Shown: one piece after another, positions 46,772 through 56,378 of the stretch
How the letters are laid out: each line of letters starts with the position of its first letter
Position numbering within the stretch: the first letter of the stretch is position 1
DNA from: Pseudomonadales bacterium
Lineage (GTDB): Bacteria > Pseudomonadota > Gammaproteobacteria > Pseudomonadales > Ketobacteraceae
Direction of reading: 5' to 3'
NCBI GenBank assembly: GCA_002701845.1
Contig: NZXG01000016.1
Location: 1 to 64,000, forward strand
DNA: 64,000 bases
Made by a program: the position numbers and the translations under genes
Notes under the pieces: generated by a model
The model's input: only the letters and a program-made list of their open reading frames with translations
What the model was told of the DNA's origin: nothing
Database searches by the model: none

Positions 46772-48535
46772 TTAGTAACTGCCCACTACCGGCGCAACCC
46801 GCATCACCTCCTCGGCGGTGGTGACCCCGGCAGCCACCTTCTGGGCCCCGCTCAGGCGCAGGGTGCGCATGCCCTCTTTCATGGCCTGCTTGCGCAGGTC
46901 GGACAGTTCCGCGGCACTGCTCACCATATCCTTTAGCTGCTGGGACAGGGGCATCACCTCGTAGATGCCCACCCGCCCCAGATAACCGGTCTTGCGGCAT
47001 TCCAGGCAACCCACCGGGGCCTTAATCCGCTCCGGCTGCTTGCCCTTCCACGGATGGATCAGGTGGTGCCACACATCCGGATCCACGCGGGTATCCCGTT
47101 TGCAGTGGGGGCACAGGGTGCGCACCAGGCGCTGGGCCATCACCCCCAGCAGGGTGGCCGAGATCATATAGGGCGGCACCCCCAGATCCAGCAGCCGCAC
47201 AATGGCGGAAGGCGCATCGTTGGTGTGCAGGGTGGATATCACCAGGTGGCCGGTTAACGCCGCCTGGATGGCCATATTGGCGGTTTCCAGATTACGGATC
47301 TCCCCCACCATGATGATGTCCGGGTCCTGCCGCAACAGGGATTTCACCCCATCGGCGAAGGTCAGGTCGATATTGTCCATCACCTGCATCTGGTTGAACG
47401 CCGGCTCCACCATCTCGATGGGATCCTCAATGGTACAGACGTTCACTTCCCGGGTGGCCAGCTGCTTAAGGGTCGAATACAGGGTGGTGGTCTTGCCCGA
47501 GCCGGTGGGCCCGGTCACCAGCACGATGCCGGTGGGCTGGGTGACCATATTGTTCCAGCGCTCGTAATCGTCATCCGCCAGCCCCATCTGGGCAGCGGAG
47601 CGAACCAGCACCTCCGGGTCGAATATCCGCATCACCAGCTTCTCGCCAAAGGCCGTGGGCAGGGTGGACAGGCGCAGTTCCACCTCCTCCCCTTCCGTGC
47701 TCTTGGTTTTCAGACGACCGTCCTGGGGCCGGCGTTTCTCCGCCACATCCATGCGCCCCAGAATCTTGATCCGACTGGTGACCGCCGCCATCACCGGCGC
47801 CGGCAGTTCGTACACATCGTGCAGTACCCCATCAATGCGAAAACGAATATTACCGTGCTCCCGGCGCGGCTCCAGGTGGATATCACTGGCCCGCTGATCA
47901 AAGGCGTACTGCAGCAGCCAGTCCACGATCTTGACGATATGTTGATCGTTGGCATCCGGTGAAGTGAGCTCCCCCAGTTGCAGCAGCTGCTCGAAGTTGG
48001 TGACGTTGGAAGGCCCCTTGCCACCGCTGGCCCCCTTCACCGAACGCGCCAGATTGTAGAATTCCAGGGTGAAGCGCCGGATCTCGGCGGGGTTGGCCAC
48101 CACCCGTTTGATCAGCCGACCCCGAATGATCTGCTCCAGGCCCTGTTCCCACTCGTTAAGGAAAGGCTGGCCGCTGGCGATGGTGACACTGTCATCGTCC
48201 ACCGCCACCGCCAGAATCTCGTGGCGTTCGGCAAACTGAAACGACATGACGGAGGTCACCTCGGTCACATCCACTTTCAGGGGGTCGATGTAATAAATGG
48301 GCTGCCGGGCCCGTTTCGCCAGCCATTCCGTCAGCCGCTCCAGATCCAGCTTACGGTTCTCGTTCTGCTGGTCATCCAGGTTGAATTTGGCCACAAACTG
48401 CAGCGGGTTCCAGTTCAGCTCGGCTTTTTCCCGGCGCTGGCCGGAGACAAAATTCATGTCCCGCTCGCTGATGCGGCCATCATCCATTAACCCGTCCAGC
48501 ACCCAGCGCACGTCGATGCGGATGCTGGGCTGCAT
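46772..48535 (-). CDS. Stand-alone GspE/PilB-type secretion ATPase
   Basis: A 587-residue traffic ATPase from ATG 48535. A 58-residue N-terminal extension upstream is low-complexity and probably not translated. Residues 1-200 are an MshEN-like N-domain. Then come Walker A GPTGSGKTT (342-350), the Asp and His boxes, Walker B IIMVGE (407-412) and a four-cysteine zinc motif (C-P-H-C ... C-L-E-C). Such ATPases drive type II secretion or type IV pilus assembly. No inner-membrane platform, pilin or peptidase gene lies nearby, so the partner machine is elsewhere. The upstream gene is divergent. Confidence 0.9.
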   Translation of the reverse strand: MQPSIRIDVRWVLDGLMDDGRISERDMNFVSGQRREKAELNWNPLQFVAKFNLDDQQNENRKLDLERLTEWLAKRARQPIYYIDPLKVDVTEVTSVMSFQFAERHEILAVAVDDDSVTIASGQPFLNEWEQGLEQIIRGRLIKRVVANPAEIRRFTLEFYNLARSVKGASGGKGPSNVTNFEQLLQLGELTSPDANDQHIVKIVDWLLQYAFDQRASDIHLEPRREHGNIRFRIDGVLHDVYELPAPVMAAVTSRIKILGRMDVAEKRRPQDGRLKTKSTEGEEVELRLSTLPTAFGEKLVMRIFDPEVLVRSAAQMGLADDDYERWNNMVTQPTGIVLVTGPTGSGKTTTLYSTLKQLATREVNVCTIEDPIEMVEPAFNQMQVMDNIDLTFADGVKSLLRQDPDIIMVGEIRNLETANMAIQAALTGHLVISTLHTNDAPSAIVRLLDLGVPPYMISATLLGVMAQRLVRTLCPHCKRDTRVDPDVWHHLIHPWKGKQPERIKAPVGCLECRKTGYLGRVGIYEVMPLSQQLKDMVSSAAELSDLRKQAMKEGMRTLRLSGAQKVAAGVTTAEEVMRVAPVVGSY

Positions 48536-48797
48536 AAAACTGGCTTTGCCTTTTTGAATACCGGTCACGTTGCTCGCTCTGTGGGTGGTGGTGTGTCTGG
48601 GCCCGTCAGGGGGTGGGAGTCGGGTTTCGGGGCGCCCACCTCCTGACTCCGAATTAGAGCCACCAAATTCGCGCTGTCTAAGCAATTGTAGTCGCAAGCC
48701 TTTCCCCAAACCAACCGCCCGCCACCGGAATCGTGACCCGGCCCGGAAATTCCGGTATCTTTAGGGCCGTCATAACGGTGTTCAGGTAGTCAGAACC

Positions 48798-49319
48798 ATG
48801 ATGGAATCCATCCTCGAAAAGACCCTTTACGCCAGCCGCTGGCTGATGGCCCCGGTGTATCTGGGCATGAGCCTGCTGTTGCTGGTGCTGGCCTTCAAAT
48901 TCTTTCAGGAAATGCTGTATATGGTGCCCATTCTGTTCGAGATGAGCGAGCAGACCCTGATTCTGAAGATTCTGACTCTGGTGGATTTGACCCTGGTGGG
49001 GAGCCTGGTGGTGATGGTGATGTTCTCCGGCTATGAAAACTTCGTCTCCAAGATTGACATCAGTGAGAACAGCGAAAAGCTTTCCTGGCTGGGTAAGATG
49101 GACTCCGGTTCCCTGAAGCTTAAAGTCTCCTCTTCCATTGTGGCTATTTCCGCCATTCACTTGCTGAAAAATTATATGGAGTTCAAACCCGATGCCGAGG
49201 GGGTAAACGAAACCAAACTGATGTGGCTCTTAATCGTGCACATTGGCTTTGTACTTTCGGCGTTGTGCATGCAGCTGATCGATAAAATTGATCGCAGCAG
49301 CAAGGCCGCTCAGCACTGA
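48798..49319 (+). CDS. yqhA: UPF0114 (YqhA) family membrane protein
   Basis: A 173-residue inner-membrane protein with three to four helices (residues about 15-40, 55-85, 107-125, 136-155). [27 protein letters not shown] is the family signature. Its biochemical role is not established. A double ATG (48798, 48801) leaves the exact start open. It is followed 135 bp later by the MMPL gene. Confidence 0.9.
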   Translation: MMESILEKTLYASRWLMAPVYLGMSLLLLVLAFKFFQEMLYMVPILFEMSEQTLILKILTLVDLTLVGSLVVMVMFSGYENFVSKIDISENSEKLSWLGKMDSGSLKLKVSSSIVAISAIHLLKNYMEFKPDAEGVNETKLMWLLIVHIGFVLSALCMQLIDKIDRSSKAAQH

Positions 49320-49454
49320 TCATGCAGGGCCAGGGTCGCTGGCCTCAATATCCCTGTTTCTGGCGCGTTAAGCGCTGTCCGGGCCGGCGGCCCGCCGTTA
49401 CCATACATTCTTTATAAGTGAACCACTGCAACGGCCTGAGGCCGGGGGATAGAC

Positions 49455-51731
49455 GTGCTAGCCAGACGTTGGGCCCATTGGGTCATGGACCACAGGATCA
49501 GCAGTATCTTACTGACCGTTCTGGGGTCTGTCATATTGGGGATGGGGTCCTGGGGGGCCCAGTTTTCCGCCGATCAGCGGGACTTTTTCAAACCCAGCAA
49601 TCAGCACCTGCGGGACCTGATTCAGATTGAGGAAGCCTACACCAGCGACAAAAACGTCATGATTCTGGTGGAGCCCGCCAGTGGTGATGTATTTGATCGC
49701 AATGTGCTGCGGGCGATTCAGGCACTCACGGAGTTCGGCTGGACCATCCCCTACTCGCAGCGGGTGGAGTCGCTGACCAATCACCTTTACAACCGGGTGC
49801 AGGGTGATGAACTGCAGGTGGAGCCCCTGGTGGAGGATCTCAGCGCTCTGAGCGACGCCGATCTGAAGGAACGCCGGGAGTACGCCACCAGCAAGCCAGG
49901 GGTGCGGGATTATCTGATTACCCCAGACGCTGACTTGTCGCTGGTGGCGGTGATTCTCAATTTCCCCGAGTCCAATGGCGGTCAGGCGGCGGTGGAGGTA
50001 ATGCGGTATGTGCGGGACTTCGTGCAGCAGCTGCAACAGCAGTACCCCGCCATCAACTTTCGCATCGTGGGCGGGGTGGCGGTGGAAACCACGCTGCCGG
50101 ATATTGTGCAACAGGATGGCCAGACCATTTTTCCCTTTGCTCTGGTTTTGGTATTTCTGTTTCTGACCTTTACCCTGCGGGACCTGATCGGCAACCTGGC
50201 CTGTATTGCCACGGCCCTGCTGGCGATTCTGGCGGGCATGGGCGCGGTGCTGTGGACCGGCGTTAAAGTCTCCCCCATTCTGGTGAACACCCCCGCCATT
50301 ATCGTTATCATCGCCATGGCGGACTGCATCCATTTGATGGTGAATTACGCCCAGGGGCTGGGCCGGGGCCTGGACAAGAGAGCCGCCCTGGAAAACAGTA
50401 TCGAGGTAAACTTCTCCCCCATTATTTTCACCAGCCTGACCACCGCCGTGAGTTTTTTCGCGCTCAACTTCAGTGAGTCTCCGCCTTTCGCCCATATGGG
50501 TACGGCGGCCGGTATCGGCATTCTTTACGCCATGGTGGCTTCCCTCACCTTCCTGCCGGCGGTGGTCTATTACCTGCCCAGTCGCGCCCGCGGCATCACC
50601 AAGCTCCCCACCATGGGCAATCTGCTGAATCTGTATCGGCCTCACGCCAACAAGATCATTATCGGCTTTGGACTGGTGATGGTGGTACTGGCCGCCCTGA
50701 TCCCCCTTAACCGGCTGGACGATAATTTTGTGGAGTTTTTTGATGAGGACCTGGAAGTCCGCCGCAACATGGATTTCATGATCGAAAACATCAGTGGTTC
50801 GGTGGTGGTGAATATCAGTTTGCCGGCCACTGAAAGCGGCGGCATCTATGACCCGGAATATCTGGCGCTGCTGGCGGATCTGGAGCAACGGCTGCAGGAA
50901 AATCCCAAGCTGCGATTCACCAACTCCCTGCTGGAAATCATGAAGACCCTGAATCGTAATCTGCACCAGGACGATCCCCAATGGTACCGCATACCAGATT
51001 CACGGGAGCTGGCGGCGCAGTATCTGTTGATGTATGAAATGTCGCTGCCATTTGGCCAGGATCTGAATAATCTGATTAATTTTGATCGTACCGAAACCCG
51101 GGTGATCGCTGTCTACGATCAACTCTCGGACAAACAACTTATCGAACTGGAGCATCGCATCCAGGACTGGCTGGACGACCACGCATTTGCCACCGACGAG
51201 GCCACCATCGGCAGCGCCAATCTGGCCTTCGCCCATATGCAGTATTCCAACGTAAACAATCTGTCCAAAGGTTTTGGCCTGGCGCTGATCATCATTTCAT
51301 TGTTGTTGATTCTGATGTTTCGTTCCTGGCGCCTGGGCCTGATCAGCATGGTCCCCAACCTGTTCCCAGCGGCCATGGCTTTTGGTTTGTGGGCGCTGAT
51401 CAGCGGCAAAATCGGCTTTGGCATGTCCGTGGGTATCACCATCACCCTGGGCATCGTGGTGGATGACACTATTCATTTTCTCGCCAAATACAAATACGCC
51501 CGGGAACAACTGCACCTGGACAACACCGGTGCCGTGCAGTACGCCATGGATACCGTCGGTGTGGCCATGCTGCTCACCACCGCCATGATGGCCATCGCCT
51601 TCACCTCATTGTTGTTTTCCGATTTCAATCCCAACCAGGACCTGGGACTGATCACGATTATTACCATTGTGTGCGCGGTGCTGGTGGATCTGGTGTTGTT
51701 GCCGCTTCTGCTGTTGCGGATATTCCGGTGA
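49455..51731 (+). CDS. MMPL/RND-superfamily exporter
   Basis: A 758-residue protein with two sets of six helices and two periplasmic loops. An N-terminal helix precedes the first loop, which contains SADQRDFFKPSNQHL. AMADCIHLMVNYAQGLGRG and GIVVDDTIHFLAKYKYARE are the paired helix-IV motifs in which acidic residues carry protons. It starts at a GTG with GGGGGAT closely upstream. No membrane-fusion protein or outer-membrane partner is nearby. Members of this branch (predicted exporters related to HpnN and MmpL) are linked to lipid export, but no substrate can be assigned here. Confidence 0.88.
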   Translation: MLARRWAHWVMDHRISSILLTVLGSVILGMGSWGAQFSADQRDFFKPSNQHLRDLIQIEEAYTSDKNVMILVEPASGDVFDRNVLRAIQALTEFGWTIPYSQRVESLTNHLYNRVQGDELQVEPLVEDLSALSDADLKERREYATSKPGVRDYLITPDADLSLVAVILNFPESNGGQAAVEVMRYVRDFVQQLQQQYPAINFRIVGGVAVETTLPDIVQQDGQTIFPFALVLVFLFLTFTLRDLIGNLACIATALLAILAGMGAVLWTGVKVSPILVNTPAIIVIIAMADCIHLMVNYAQGLGRGLDKRAALENSIEVNFSPIIFTSLTTAVSFFALNFSESPPFAHMGTAAGIGILYAMVASLTFLPAVVYYLPSRARGITKLPTMGNLLNLYRPHANKIIIGFGLVMVVLAALIPLNRLDDNFVEFFDEDLEVRRNMDFMIENISGSVVVNISLPATESGGIYDPEYLALLADLEQRLQENPKLRFTNSLLEIMKTLNRNLHQDDPQWYRIPDSRELAAQYLLMYEMSLPFGQDLNNLINFDRTETRVIAVYDQLSDKQLIELEHRIQDWLDDHAFATDEATIGSANLAFAHMQYSNVNNLSKGFGLALIIISLLLILMFRSWRLGLISMVPNLFPAAMAFGLWALISGKIGFGMSVGITITLGIVVDDTIHFLAKYKYAREQLHLDNTGAVQYAMDTVGVAMLLTTAMMAIAFTSLLFSDFNPNQDLGLITIITIVCAVLVDLVLLPLLLLRIFR

Positions 51732-51817
51732 GCCCCTCCAAAAACCTCACAGACCCGGCCAACCTGTGCCAAAATGAATGATGAAACTGGTAACAGCCGA
51801 GGTCATTAGAAAACGCC

Positions 51818-54800
51818 GTGGCACGCTGTAAAGCCCCCTCCACCATGGGGCTGGAATTTCCGCTTCCGGACATTTTACTCGCCCACTACCTGCGCAGCGA
51901 GGAAGACGCGGTGCAGGACCTGCTGATGGGCTACACCCTGGGGGACGACACCCGGGAACGGATTCGGGCGCAGGCGGCGGAGTTTCTGATTGTCATTCGT
52001 AATGCCAAACCCGGCATCCGGGTGGAGACCCTGCTCAACGAATACAGCCTGGACAACAAGGAAGGCATTACCCTGATGTGTCTGGCGGAGGCGCTGTTGC
52101 GGATTCCGGATCAGGCCACGGCGGAGCGCTTTGTGGAGGACCGCCTGCGCCAGGGCAATTGGGCGGAGCATCTGGGTCACAGCGATGCCCGCTGGGTCAA
52201 CGCCTCCACCTGGGGCCTGTTGCTCAGCGGCAAGCTGTTCACCCGCCATGAACTGCCAGGCAATTGGCTGGCCGATGGTATCAAGAGCCTGGTGCGACGC
52301 CTGGGGGAACCCCTGGCCCTGAGCGCCATTCGCCAGGCCATGACCGTAATCGGCCAGCAGTTTGTGGCCGGGGAGACCATGGAAGAGGCGTTACAGCGGG
52401 GCGAAAAGGAGATCAAGCGAGGGTATTTCCACTCCTACGACATGCTGGGTGAAGCCGCCATGACCCTGGCGGATGTGGAACGCTACACCGAGGCGTACGA
52501 GCACGCCATTCGCTGTCAGGGGGAGCGGCTGGAAAACCGGCGGGATCACGGCGGCATTTCCATCAAGCTGTCGGCCCTGCACCCGCGCTTTGAATTGCGC
52601 CAGGAGGTGGCTCTGGACACCCTGTTTGAACGGCTGATGGAGCTGTTGCTGCTGGCCCAGGAGAAAGACATCGCCGTCACCATTGATGCCGAGGAAAGCT
52701 GGCGCCTGGAACCCACCCTGATGCTGTTCAGCCGGGCCATGGGGCATAACCGGCTGCGGCACTGGGGCAAGCTGGGGCTGGCGGTGCAGGCCTATCAGAA
52801 GCGGGCCCCGGCCCTGATTCAGTGGCTGATGGATGTCAGCAAGACCCTGCATTGTCAGATTCCCGTGCGTCTGGTGAAGGGCGCCTACTGGGACACCGAA
52901 ATCAAACTGGCCCAGCAGCTGGGGCTGGAGGAGTACCCGGTTTATACCCAGAAGGATCATACCGATCTGAGTTTTCTGTATTGTGCTCAGACCCTACTGG
53001 CCAGCCGCCACTTTCTCTACCCCCAGTTCGCCACCCACAATGCCCATACCGTGGCCAGCATTCGAATCCTGGCGGAGCAGTACAAGGCCCAGCACTATGA
53101 GTTCCAGCGCCTGCACGGCATGGGGGAATCGCTCTACGATCATTTGCTGGACGGTTACGAGGATGTCCGCTGCCGGATTTACGCGCCGGTGGGACCTTAC
53201 CGGGAACTGCTGCCCTATCTGGTGCGGCGCCTGCTGGAAAACGGCGCCAACACCTCGTTCGTGCGCCAGATTCAATTGGCCAGAAGCGATGGCAGTTGGC
53301 TGATTGAGGAGCCCAGCGCCAATATCCGCGCCATGGAGCGCCTGCGCAACCCCAAGATTCCCTTGCCACGGCGGGTGTTTCAACCCCAGCGTAAGAATGC
53401 CCTGGGTTGCAACCTGGAAAGCCTGCAGGCGCTGAAATCCCTCAGTAAAGCCATGCAAGCGCAGCTGCCCGACGCAACCAACGACCAAACCGAGACCGAT
53501 TCCAACCTGACGCCGGTGCGGTCACCGGCGGATGACGACGAGATTGTCGGCTACTACCGCCCCGTCAGCCGCAAGGATTGCCTGCAGGCCTGCGACCAGA
53601 GCCGTCAGGCCTTCGTCAGCTGGCGCCGGGTGGCGGTGGAGGAGCGGGCGGCCCTGCTGGAAGCCACCGCCCAGCTGTATGAAGAGCATTATCCCGAGCT
53701 GATGCTGCTGGCCATGCAGGAAGCGGGCAAGACCCTGGACAATGCCCTGGCGGAAGTGCGGGAGGCAGTGGACTTTCTGCGTTACTACGCCCACCAGGCC
53801 CGGCATTTGTTTGACCCCAAAGTCCTGCCCAGTGTGACCGGGGAGGAAAACCGTCTGCAACTGGAAGGCAAAGGACCGGTACTCTGCATCAGTCCCTGGA
53901 ATTTTCCGCTGGCCATTTTCACCGGCCAGGTGGCGGCGGCCCTGGCCGCCGGCAATACGGTGCTGGCCAAGCCTTCCCTTTTGACCCCCCTGATCGCCCA
54001 ACGGGCGGTGGCGCTGTTCCACCAGGCCGGCGTGCCCCCGGAGGTGCTGCAACTGGTGCTTGCCGCCACCCGGGAGGTGGAGGAGACGCTGCTACAGGAG
54101 AACGCCCTGCGGGCGGTGATGTTCACCGGCTCCACCGCCGTGGCCCGCAAGATCAATCGTCGGCTGGCCCTGCGGGACGGCCCCATTATCCCGTTGATCG
54201 CCGAAACCGGCGGCCAGAACGCCATGATCGTGGACAGCTCCGCGCTCACCGAGCAGGTGGTGCGGGACATGGTGCAGTCGGCCTTCGACAGTGCCGGCCA
54301 GCGCTGTTCCGCTTTACGGGTGTTGTTTGTGCAGGAAGAGGTGAAAGCCAAAACCATTGCCACCCTAAGCGGACACCTGGAACACCTGAGCCTGGGCGAT
54401 CCCCTGGACTGGGCCACGGATATCGGCCCGGTGATCAGCGCTGGCGCCCAATCCGAGCTGCTGCTGCATATCGAACGCTTCCGCCAACAGGGCCGGGTGC
54501 TGTACGAGGCACCGCTGCCACCCCTGCGGGGTCACTTCGTGCCCCCGGTGATTATTGAACTGGAGCACATCAACGAACTGTATGGCGAGGTGTTTGGTCC
54601 CATCCTGCATGTCATCGGTTATCCCGCCGGGCAGGAGGAAGCCGTGCTGGAACAGATCAGCAGTACCGGCTTTGGGCTGACCCTGGGGGTACACAGTCGT
54701 ATCAACGGCTTCTGTGAGGACATCGCTCAGCGCGCCCCAGTGGGCAATGTCTACATCAACCGCAATATGATCGGCGCCACCGTGGGCTCCCAGCCCTTTG

Positions 54801-54934
54801 GCGGAGTGGACCTGTCCGGCACTGGCCCCAAGGCCGGCGGCCCCCACTATCTGTTGCGACTGGCCAATGAAAAAACCATTTCCGTCAACACCGCCGCCGT
54901 GGGCGGCAACGCAAAATTACTGACCGATGATTGA
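51818..54934 (+). CDS. putA: Bifunctional proline dehydrogenase / glutamate-semialdehyde dehydrogenase (PutA)
   Basis: A 1038-residue protein that oxidises proline to glutamate. The proline dehydrogenase barrel spans residues about 120-480 (VTIDAEESWRLEPT, FATHNAHTVASI and RRLLENGANTSFV at the substrate site). The aldehyde dehydrogenase half follows, with CISPWNFPLAIFTGQ, the catalytic-domain ETGGQNAMIVDS and Cys830 in SAGQRCSALRV. The protein lacks the N-terminal ribbon-helix-helix repressor domain of E. coli PutA, so it should be purely enzymatic. The start is either GTG 51818 or ATG 51845; neither has a good Shine-Dalgarno. Confidence 0.93.
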   Translation: MARCKAPSTMGLEFPLPDILLAHYLRSEEDAVQDLLMGYTLGDDTRERIRAQAAEFLIVIRNAKPGIRVETLLNEYSLDNKEGITLMCLAEALLRIPDQATAERFVEDRLRQGNWAEHLGHSDARWVNASTWGLLLSGKLFTRHELPGNWLADGIKSLVRRLGEPLALSAIRQAMTVIGQQFVAGETMEEALQRGEKEIKRGYFHSYDMLGEAAMTLADVERYTEAYEHAIRCQGERLENRRDHGGISIKLSALHPRFELRQEVALDTLFERLMELLLLAQEKDIAVTIDAEESWRLEPTLMLFSRAMGHNRLRHWGKLGLAVQAYQKRAPALIQWLMDVSKTLHCQIPVRLVKGAYWDTEIKLAQQLGLEEYPVYTQKDHTDLSFLYCAQTLLASRHFLYPQFATHNAHTVASIRILAEQYKAQHYEFQRLHGMGESLYDHLLDGYEDVRCRIYAPVGPYRELLPYLVRRLLENGANTSFVRQIQLARSDGSWLIEEPSANIRAMERLRNPKIPLPRRVFQPQRKNALGCNLESLQALKSLSKAMQAQLPDATNDQTETDSNLTPVRSPADDDEIVGYYRPVSRKDCLQACDQSRQAFVSWRRVAVEERAALLEATAQLYEEHYPELMLLAMQEAGKTLDNALAEVREAVDFLRYYAHQARHLFDPKVLPSVTGEENRLQLEGKGPVLCISPWNFPLAIFTGQVAAALAAGNTVLAKPSLLTPLIAQRAVALFHQAGVPPEVLQLVLAATREVEETLLQENALRAVMFTGSTAVARKINRRLALRDGPIIPLIAETGGQNAMIVDSSALTEQVVRDMVQSAFDSAGQRCSALRVLFVQEEVKAKTIATLSGHLEHLSLGDPLDWATDIGPVISAGAQSELLLHIERFRQQGRVLYEAPLPPLRGHFVPPVIIELEHINELYGEVFGPILHVIGYPAGQEEAVLEQISSTGFGLTLGVHSRINGFCEDIAQRAPVGNVYINRNMIGATVGSQPFGGVDLSGTGPKAGGPHYLLRLANEKTISVNTAAVGGNAKLLTDD

Positions 54935-54992
54935 GCCCGGCGCCGTGGCAGGGCTAAGATAGCAGGCATCAGCACCCGATCAGCGGTACCCC

Positions 54993-56321
54993 ATGCAATC
55001 AGATCAGCACACACCCAGTCAGGATTTCGTCAACTGGTTTCGTAACAGCACCCCTTACATTAATGCCCATCGGGGCAAGGTTTTCGTGGTGGCGTTTCCC
55101 GGCGAGGCGGTGGCGGCGCCGGGCTTTCCGCAATTAATGCAGGACGTGGTGCTGCTGCACAGCCTGGGTATCCGGGTGGTGCTGGTGCATGGGGCGCGCC
55201 CGCAGATCGACCAGCGGCTGCAGGAGGGTGGCCTGCCCATTGTGATCGAGCACCATCGCCGGGTGACCGCCGCCAGCGCCCTGCCGGCGGTACTTGAGGC
55301 CATCGGCCGCACCGCCATCCAGGTGCAGAGCCAACTGGTGCAATGGATGGCGGCCGCCCATCTGCACGGCGCCGCCAGCGTGGTCTCCTGCGGCAATTAC
55401 GTGGTGGCCAAACCCTTCGGTGTGCGCCATGGGGTGGATTTTCAACACAGCGGCGAGGTACGCCGCATTCAGCAGCAGGCGGTACGTCAGCAACTGGACG
55501 ATGGCCATCTGGTGTTGTTATCGCCACTGGGATATTCCCCCACGGGCGAAGCCTTCAACCTGCTGTGGGAGGAAGTGGCGGAAGCCGCCGCCACCGCGCT
55601 GGGGGCAGAAAAAATTATCTACTTTAACGCCGCCACCGGCGTGCTGGATCCACACCAGCAATTGCAACGGGAACTGACCGTGCCCCAGGCCCGCCAACTG
55701 AGCGAGCAGCTGGATTCCCCTCACTACACCCTGATCAGCGCCTGCAATGCGGTCACCGCCGGAGTCAACCGGGCCCACGTGGTCAGTTACGAGCACAACG
55801 GCGCCCTGTTGCGGGAACTGTTCACCCTGGACGGCACCGGTACCCTGATCACCCGGGAAACCTATGAAAAAGTGCGCCTGGCCACGGTGGATGATGCGGC
55901 CAACCTGCTGGAACTGCTGGAGCCTTTGGAACAACAGGGGGTGTTGGTGCGCCGGTCGCGGGAATTACTGGAAAACGAGGTGTCGCATTTTACCCTGATT
56001 GAACGGGATGAAAAAATCATTGCCTGCGCCGCCCTCTATCCGTTCCCCGACGCCCAGAGTGGCGAGCTGGCCTGCGTGGTGGTACATCCGGAATACCGCA
56101 GTGCGCAGCGTGGTGACCTATTGCTTCAAGCCATAGAGCAGCGGGCCCGCATGTTGGGTCTGCGATCACTGTTTGTACTCACCACCCGCACGGCCCATTG
56201 GTTTATGGAACGGGGGTTCAAGAGCGCCGAAGTATCCGAGCTGCCACAACAGCGGCAATCCCTGTACAATTACCAGCGCAATTCCAAAGTGTTCATCAAG
56301 CCACTGGCAAGGGAAGCGTAG
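54993..56321 (+). CDS. argA: Amino-acid N-acetyltransferase / N-acetylglutamate synthase (ArgA)
   Basis: A 442-residue first enzyme of arginine synthesis. The N-terminal amino-acid-kinase-like domain (KVFVVAFPGEAVA, VVLVHGARPQIDQRL) binds the feedback inhibitor arginine and resembles acetylglutamate kinase. The C-terminal GNAT domain (LACVVVHPEYRSAQRGDLLLQAIEQ) binds acetyl-CoA and transfers the acetyl group. Its length and domain order are standard for gammaproteobacteria. It starts 58 bp after putA. Confidence 0.95.
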   Translation: MQSDQHTPSQDFVNWFRNSTPYINAHRGKVFVVAFPGEAVAAPGFPQLMQDVVLLHSLGIRVVLVHGARPQIDQRLQEGGLPIVIEHHRRVTAASALPAVLEAIGRTAIQVQSQLVQWMAAAHLHGAASVVSCGNYVVAKPFGVRHGVDFQHSGEVRRIQQQAVRQQLDDGHLVLLSPLGYSPTGEAFNLLWEEVAEAAATALGAEKIIYFNAATGVLDPHQQLQRELTVPQARQLSEQLDSPHYTLISACNAVTAGVNRAHVVSYEHNGALLRELFTLDGTGTLITRETYEKVRLATVDDAANLLELLEPLEQQGVLVRRSRELLENEVSHFTLIERDEKIIACAALYPFPDAQSGELACVVVHPEYRSAQRGDLLLQAIEQRARMLGLRSLFVLTTRTAHWFMERGFKSAEVSELPQQRQSLYNYQRNSKVFIKPLAREA

Positions 56322-56378
56322 TCTCGCTCGATCAGCGGGTGCCGCAGGCGGCCCCGAGGGGGAAGACCAAAAACCACC

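Noticed and set aside
48536-48709. 58-residue N-terminal extension of the GspE/PilB-type ATPase
   Set aside because: Low-complexity Gly/Pro/Thr-rich residues with no family match. The internal ATG at 48535 begins the conserved domain.
49509-50981. 490-codon minus-strand open frame opposite the MMPL gene
   Set aside because: Gln/His-rich reverse-frame artefact; the plus-strand gene has conserved membrane motifs.
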